From NCBI GenBank assembly GCA_964569055.1, contig CAZMSZ010000278.1, positions 1-10,316 on the forward strand: a stretch of 10,316 bases of DNA, written 5' to 3'. The translations under genes and the position numbers were made by a program. Of this stretch, positions 6,377 to 10,316 are shown piece by piece (position 1 is the stretch's first letter; each line of letters starts with the position of its first letter). The notes below the pieces were generated by a model. It ran no database searches, was not told where the DNA came from, and saw nothing but the letters and a program-made list of their open reading frames with translations. This DNA is from JAWLGW01 sp964569055. GTDB lineage: Bacteria; Planctomycetota; J058.

Positions 6377-6412
6377 CGCGCCTCCCGCCGCGGGCGGGCT
6401 CGAGGAGGGCGC

Positions 6413-9400
6413 ATGGGCAAGGAGCGGGTGCAGGAGGGGGGCGGCGTCACCAAGTGCCCCAAGGGCTTCGCCTCGATCACCATCGCCGTCACCGACAAGG
6501 CCGACGGGCAGGCGATCAAGGGCGCGCGCGTGGAGATGCGCAAGGAGAAGGACAAGAAGGCGACGAAGACGGGCGGGAGCTGCACGCTCTCGACCGACGC
6601 CGACGGGAAGGTCGTGTTCAAGGTGCGGCACGGCACCTACCGCGTGGAGGCGACCGCCGACGGCAGCCGCCGCAGGCAGTCGCCCGCGGCCACCTACGTC
6701 TCGGCCGGGCAGGGGCCGATCACGGTGGCCAGCAAGCCCCAGGAGATCGCGGTCCAGCTCGAGGCGACCCCGGTGACGGTCACGCCGCACGTGCAGTGCG
6801 AGGCGGACCTGATCTACTTCCGCCCCGACCCGCCCGAACAGACCGAGCCGCCGCCGCTCGAGCACGGGGTCGTGGTGCGCGAGGGCGAGGCGCCGCCTCC
6901 GCCCCTCCAGCCCATCCAGGTCTCGTTCACGGCCGCGCCCGACAAGGGCGCCTATACGGGCGGCGGCAAGCTGACCGTGCCCGAGGGGCTCGAGCCGTTC
7001 ACCGACGCCGAGGGCGAGCAGCCGCTCGCCCTCGAGGGTCGCGTCGCGACCCTCACGCACGAGCAGCTCGCCGGCAGGAGGCCGCTCACGCTCTACCTGC
7101 GCGGCACACAGGCGGGCAAGGTGACGCTGAAGCTCGAGCTCGACCCGGCCGAGCACTCCTCGGTGACCGTCGAGGCGCCCGCGGAGCGCGCGCTCGAGGT
7201 GGTGGAGCAGGTCCGGCTCACGCCGAGCGTCGAGGTGGAGTACCTCGCGATCCAGCTCGACCGCGGCCTCGCCGCGCACCAGGACGGCGGCGAGACCAAG
7301 GTCGTGACCGGCCCCACGGCCCTCCGCCTGAAGCTGACGCAGAGCCAAGAGGAGCCCAAGGCCACCACGGGCCTCCTGATCACGACCAAGCCCACGGGCG
7401 CGGTCGAGGCCTACGCCGACGCGGAGTGCACGACCAAGCTCGACCTCGCGAATCCCTTCGCCAACGCCGACGTGACCAAGAGCGAGCCCCACACGATCTG
7501 GCTGGTCGGCAAGAGGAAGGGGCGCTGCGAGCTGCTCGTGACCGCCGAGCAGCCGAAGCAGGGCAGGGACGACGACCCGCGCTTCCACGCGGAGAAGGTG
7601 AAGGTCGACGTCGCGGTGGTGGAGCTCGAGCTGAAGCTCCACCAGCACGCCGTCTCGGACCTCACCCGGGTGCGGGTCGATCCCGACACCGACCCGGTCT
7701 CGACCTACCACACGAACCTCAAGAACGAGCAGCTGCCGGGGCAGAAGCTCATGAGGGACGAGGAGAAGGTCGGCAAGGGCGCCAAGGGCCTCGGACGCGT
7801 GCTCCACGTGCAGAAGGACGGCCGGTTCGGCCGGGCGCGCCTGCTGCTCGACAAGCTCGACGGCGCGGCCTGGCCCGAGAAGGGCTGCGACGACTACGAG
7901 CTGGTGCTCGACGTGGACGAGAACGCCCCGAGCGGCGCGGTCAAGGTGTTCGACGCCGAGACCGACGGGACCGAGCAGGCGCTCCCGCTCAAGCTCAAGC
8001 TCGCGGACCTGCTCGCCGCCGAGAAGGAGCTGTGGGTCGAGGGCGCCGCGACGACCAAGAAGGCGCACGACCTCCGGATCGACCTCGGGCTCGACCGCAA
8101 GGCCTCCGCCGTGAAGCACGAGCGCAAGCGCAACGGCGACTGGGCGCGCTTCACCGTGATCGAGATCAGCAAGGTCGAGCTCGACTACACCGCGCCCACC
8201 GGCAAGGCGAGCGGCTGGGACGCGACCGAGAAGCGCTACTCCATCAACCTCAAGCGACCCAAGGGACGCGAGGTCACGATCAAGGCGACGCTCAGCGAGA
8301 AGATCGAGGGCGTCCGGCTCCACTTCATGCTCGCCCCCGACAAGGACAACACCACGGCCACCAACTGGGGGCAGGCCCTGCCGAACGCCTGGAAGTGGAA
8401 GGACGTCCCCGCCCACCTCAAGCACATCGACAAGGAGGACCGCTCCTTCCTGCTCCACCTCGCCGAGAAGACGGACGCCGACGGGGCCGCCAAGCAGACC
8501 CTGACCCTCTCCCAGTTCGGGGGAGACAAGTTCTATCCCATGGCGTACTCGCTCCAGGACCCGCACCTCGCCAAGTACGTGCACGGCCACACCGAGCTCG
8601 GCGCCAAGGAGCCGCCCAAGGCGACCGACCCGATCACCGTGTGGCGCAAGTTCTGGTACCAGATCACGAAGGCGGCGGGCAACGGCGCGTCGCAGCCCGC
8701 CGCCGCGGAGACCGCGTATCGCGACGTGAAGGCGACCATGGTCCTCGACCAGATCAAGACCTTCACCAAGACGCAGGCGCCGGAGCGGACCTTCTACAAG
8801 AAGTACATGTTCGTCGTGGGCGGCGGAAACGACGAGGTCACCTGTATCGGGTCGCACAACAAGGACGACTTCAAGCCCATGCGCGCGACCAAGGCCGACC
8901 AGCCGGTCAAGGCGCACCTGATCGTGTGCGACTATCAGTACGACGAGCTGAACCTGGTGACCCCGGTCAAGGGCAAGACCTTGAGGGGCATGCCGGCAGG
9001 ACGCAAGCTCGTCTACGACATGGGCGAGCACATGATCGACCCGGTGCTCGACGGTGACCCGGTCGGCCACGAGCTGAGGTGGTCCCGCTACGACGACGTC
9101 GCGGGGACCTGGGGGCCGTGGGTCCATCTCGACGCGGGCGCCTGCGTGAAGATCGACCCGGCCCGCACCAGCCTGACCCACGTGCAGGTCACGCTACCCG
9201 ACACCGTGCCCACGCCCACCCCGGCGCGGAAGGTCAAGGTCGCCGTGGTGTGCTGCCGGATCAAGGGGCCGTTCCTCGGCGAGAGCTTCGACGGCCACAA
9301 CTTGATCGTCTACAACCCGCTGGACGTGGCCGACTACAACGACACCGTCACGCACGAGATCGGCCACGCGCTCAACCAGACCCCGCGCGACGGGGCGCAG

Positions 9401-9595
9401 CCGGGCGCGCCGAAGGTCCCCAAGCACCCGACCATGTTCGACGCGGGTCAGGGGAACCACTGCCGGGTCACGAACAACGCCGGCAAGTTCAAGTGCGTGA
9501 TGTACGACTCGGGGCCGAACGCCCACGGGATCCGCAAGTTCTGTGAGACCTGCCACCCCTACCTCCTGGCGCAAGACTTCTCCAGGATGAAGTGA
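6413..9595 (+). CDS. Large putative T6SS-type effector with C-terminal archaemetzincin-like zinc metallopeptidase module
   Basis: A 1060-aa protein without signal peptide or membrane segments. Residues about 14-90 (CPKGFASITIAVTD ... DGKVVFKVRHGTYRVEA) look like a carboxypeptidase-regulatory or Cna-B-like beta-sandwich. A Pro-rich linker follows (about 137-170), then a long beta-rich region with Ig-like character to about 780. The C-terminus carries HEIGH (981-985), the zincin signature with two zinc-binding His and catalytic Glu982. Next come H1016-C1017, C1028-V-M1030 and C1044-E-T-C1047. Archaemetzincins (M54) have HExxHxxGxxHC, CxM and CxxC in this order. Here about 25 extra residues separate HEIGH from HC, and the usual Gly is Asn988. 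It is divergent from a DUF4123 operon, which supports delivery as an effector. ATG at 6413 is preceded by GAGGAGGG. The gene is unusually Lys-rich (many AAG codons) compared with its neighbours. Metallopeptidase: fairly sure. Effector: inferred. Confidence 0.85.
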   Translation: MGKERVQEGGGVTKCPKGFASITIAVTDKADGQAIKGARVEMRKEKDKKATKTGGSCTLSTDADGKVVFKVRHGTYRVEATADGSRRRQSPAATYVSAGQGPITVASKPQEIAVQLEATPVTVTPHVQCEADLIYFRPDPPEQTEPPPLEHGVVVREGEAPPPPLQPIQVSFTAAPDKGAYTGGGKLTVPEGLEPFTDAEGEQPLALEGRVATLTHEQLAGRRPLTLYLRGTQAGKVTLKLELDPAEHSSVTVEAPAERALEVVEQVRLTPSVEVEYLAIQLDRGLAAHQDGGETKVVTGPTALRLKLTQSQEEPKATTGLLITTKPTGAVEAYADAECTTKLDLANPFANADVTKSEPHTIWLVGKRKGRCELLVTAEQPKQGRDDDPRFHAEKVKVDVAVVELELKLHQHAVSDLTRVRVDPDTDPVSTYHTNLKNEQLPGQKLMRDEEKVGKGAKGLGRVLHVQKDGRFGRARLLLDKLDGAAWPEKGCDDYELVLDVDENAPSGAVKVFDAETDGTEQALPLKLKLADLLAAEKELWVEGAATTKKAHDLRIDLGLDRKASAVKHERKRNGDWARFTVIEISKVELDYTAPTGKASGWDATEKRYSINLKRPKGREVTIKATLSEKIEGVRLHFMLAPDKDNTTATNWGQALPNAWKWKDVPAHLKHIDKEDRSFLLHLAEKTDADGAAKQTLTLSQFGGDKFYPMAYSLQDPHLAKYVHGHTELGAKEPPKATDPITVWRKFWYQITKAAGNGASQPAAAETAYRDVKATMVLDQIKTFTKTQAPERTFYKKYMFVVGGGNDEVTCIGSHNKDDFKPMRATKADQPVKAHLIVCDYQYDELNLVTPVKGKTLRGMPAGRKLVYDMGEHMIDPVLDGDPVGHELRWSRYDDVAGTWGPWVHLDAGACVKIDPARTSLTHVQVTLPDTVPTPTPARKVKVAVVCCRIKGPFLGESFDGHNLIVYNPLDVADYNDTVTHEIGHALNQTPRDGAQPGAPKVPKHPTMFDAGQGNHCRVTNNAGKFKCVMYDSGPNAHGIRKFCETCHPYLLAQDFSRMK

Positions 9596-9601
9596 AGGAG
9601 G
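9595..9601 (+). promoter_or_regulatory. Ribosome binding site of the last gene
   Basis: AAGGAGG, overlapping the last base of the metallopeptidase stop codon and 5 nt before the GTG at 9607. A near-perfect site, showing that the downstream reading frame is translated as part of the same operon. Confidence 0.75.
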
Positions 9602-9606
9602 CGCGC

Positions 9607-10316
9607 GTGGACCGCGAACCGCTGCTGGAGTTCCTGGCGCGCTTCGGCGACCTCGCCGAGGCACCCGATCGCTCCACCCTGTCCGAGGCGCAGTTCGACC
9701 TGCTGTCGTGCCCGGGGGAGGGCTGGGCGCTCCGCGGCCCCGCGCCGCTCGACGTCACCGCGCGCGAGCGGCTGTGGCTGCTCACCGCGTCTCACGAGCC
9801 GTCGCGGCGGGGCTGGGAGGTGCTCAGCGAGCGCAACACCAGCCTGGTGTGGTGCGACCTCGCCACCGGCCGGGTCGAGGTGCGCGACGCGTTCCCCCCT
9901 CCGAAGACCAAGCGGCCGACCACGGCCGGTCGGCGGTCGCGGGAGGGGCCGCCGCCCGACGAGGACGACGAGAGCGCCGGCCTCGTCACGTTCGAGGTGC
10001 GCGCGCTCGTGCCGGGCTTCCCCTGGGCGGCCGGGCGACACGCGTTCACCTTGATCGCCTACGACCAGGCGACCAACACGGTGCAGGTGGAGCTGACCGC
10101 GCCGCCCGAGCCAGGCACCGAGGAGCCGCCTCCCCCACGCCCGGGCGTGCCGTGGAGCGAGGCGCTCCGCCTCGGCGGGCTGGCGAGGACCGCCGCGGAG
10201 CTCCCCGACGCGCGCCTGCGCTACGACCGGCTCCCCGAGACGCCGGCCTGCGAGGCGCTCGGCGCCGTCCTGACGGGCCCCTCCGAGGTCACGGCCGGCG
10301 AGGGCCCCGTGTGGGT
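9607..10316 (+). CDS. Unknown protein downstream of the metallopeptidase; candidate immunity or accessory protein (3' end cut off by window)
   Basis: The frame runs from the GTG at 9607 for 236 codons to the window edge without a stop. It begins MDREPLLEFLARFGDL. It has no signal peptide or membrane segment. The visible part has two beta-rich, Trp-containing blocks, about residues 38-95 (RERLWLLTASHE, TSLVWCDLATGRVEVRDAF) and 123-160 (FTLIAYDQATNTVQVELT). A basic/Pro-rich then acidic linker (about 97-122) separates them, and a Pro-rich stretch (about 163-178) follows. The strong ribosome site and the 11-nt gap after the metallopeptidase stop show co-transcription. In T6SS loci the gene directly after an effector is often its immunity protein, so that is one guess. 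A structural or targeting partner is equally possible. I recognise no family. Confidence 0.75.
   Translation, partial: MDREPLLEFLARFGDLAEAPDRSTLSEAQFDLLSCPGEGWALRGPAPLDVTARERLWLLTASHEPSRRGWEVLSERNTSLVWCDLATGRVEVRDAFPPPKTKRPTTAGRRSREGPPPDEDDESAGLVTFEVRALVPGFPWAAGRHAFTLIAYDQATNTVQVELTAPPEPGTEEPPPPRPGVPWSEALRLGGLARTAAELPDARLRYDRLPETPACEALGAVLTGPSEVTAGEGPVW

Noticed and set aside
6311..6412. 34-residue N-terminal extension of the metallopeptidase
   Set aside because: It is Arg-rich and would run through the likely -10 at 6371. The ATG at 6413 has a strong Shine-Dalgarno sequence.
5921..9181. Minus-strand reading frame open for over 3 kb, continuous with the DUF4123 gene
   Set aside because: It is the antisense of the metallopeptidase gene. 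The translation is low-complexity (Leu/Gly/Arg/Val/Asp/His runs), typical of the complement of GC-rich codons. The DUF4123 homology begins only after the GTG at 5920.

Overview
The window is very GC-rich DNA (third codon positions almost all G or C, many GTG starts) from a bacterium. Lipoprotein and TPR genes, an rsmH outside a normal division cluster and a type VI secretion (T6SS) type cargo module would suit Myxococcota or a high-GC Planctomycetota. No rRNA or other phylogenetic marker is present, so the phylum is a guess.

Left part (1-4226): housekeeping and envelope genes. On the minus strand, rsmH (16S rRNA C1402 N4-methyltransferase) is followed, through a 4-nt GTGA overlap, by a multi-pass membrane protein cut off by the window edge. 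This is not the usual mraZ-rsmH-ftsL-ftsI order. Divergent from rsmH are a 104-aa stand-alone HNH nuclease-like protein, a TPR lipoprotein with a leaderless-looking promoter, and a secreted 431-aa protein of unknown family.

Right part (4223-10316): two divergent operons around a 131-bp promoter region (6282-6412), forming what looks like a contractile-secretion effector locus. Leftward: a 122-aa cysteine-rich protein with two copies of a SPFCEEC repeat, then, with an 8-nt overlap, a 565-aa protein with an N-terminal DUF4123 domain (T6SS effector adaptor family), a long helical middle and a C-terminal helical domain. Rightward: a 1060-aa protein with no signal peptide, a beta-sandwich-type N-terminal half and a C-terminal zinc metallopeptidase module. 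Its pattern (HEIGH ... HC ... CVM ... CxxC) resembles archaemetzincins with an insertion. It is followed 11 nt later by an unrecognised ORF that runs off the window and may be an immunity or accessory protein.

Working model (inference): the DUF4123 protein and its small cysteine-rich partner load the metallopeptidase onto a spike (VgrG/PAAR) encoded elsewhere. No VgrG, Hcp, PAAR or sheath gene is in the window. The two operons share one intergenic control region and may be co-regulated. No tRNA, rRNA, CRISPR array, insertion sequence or convincing terminator was seen.
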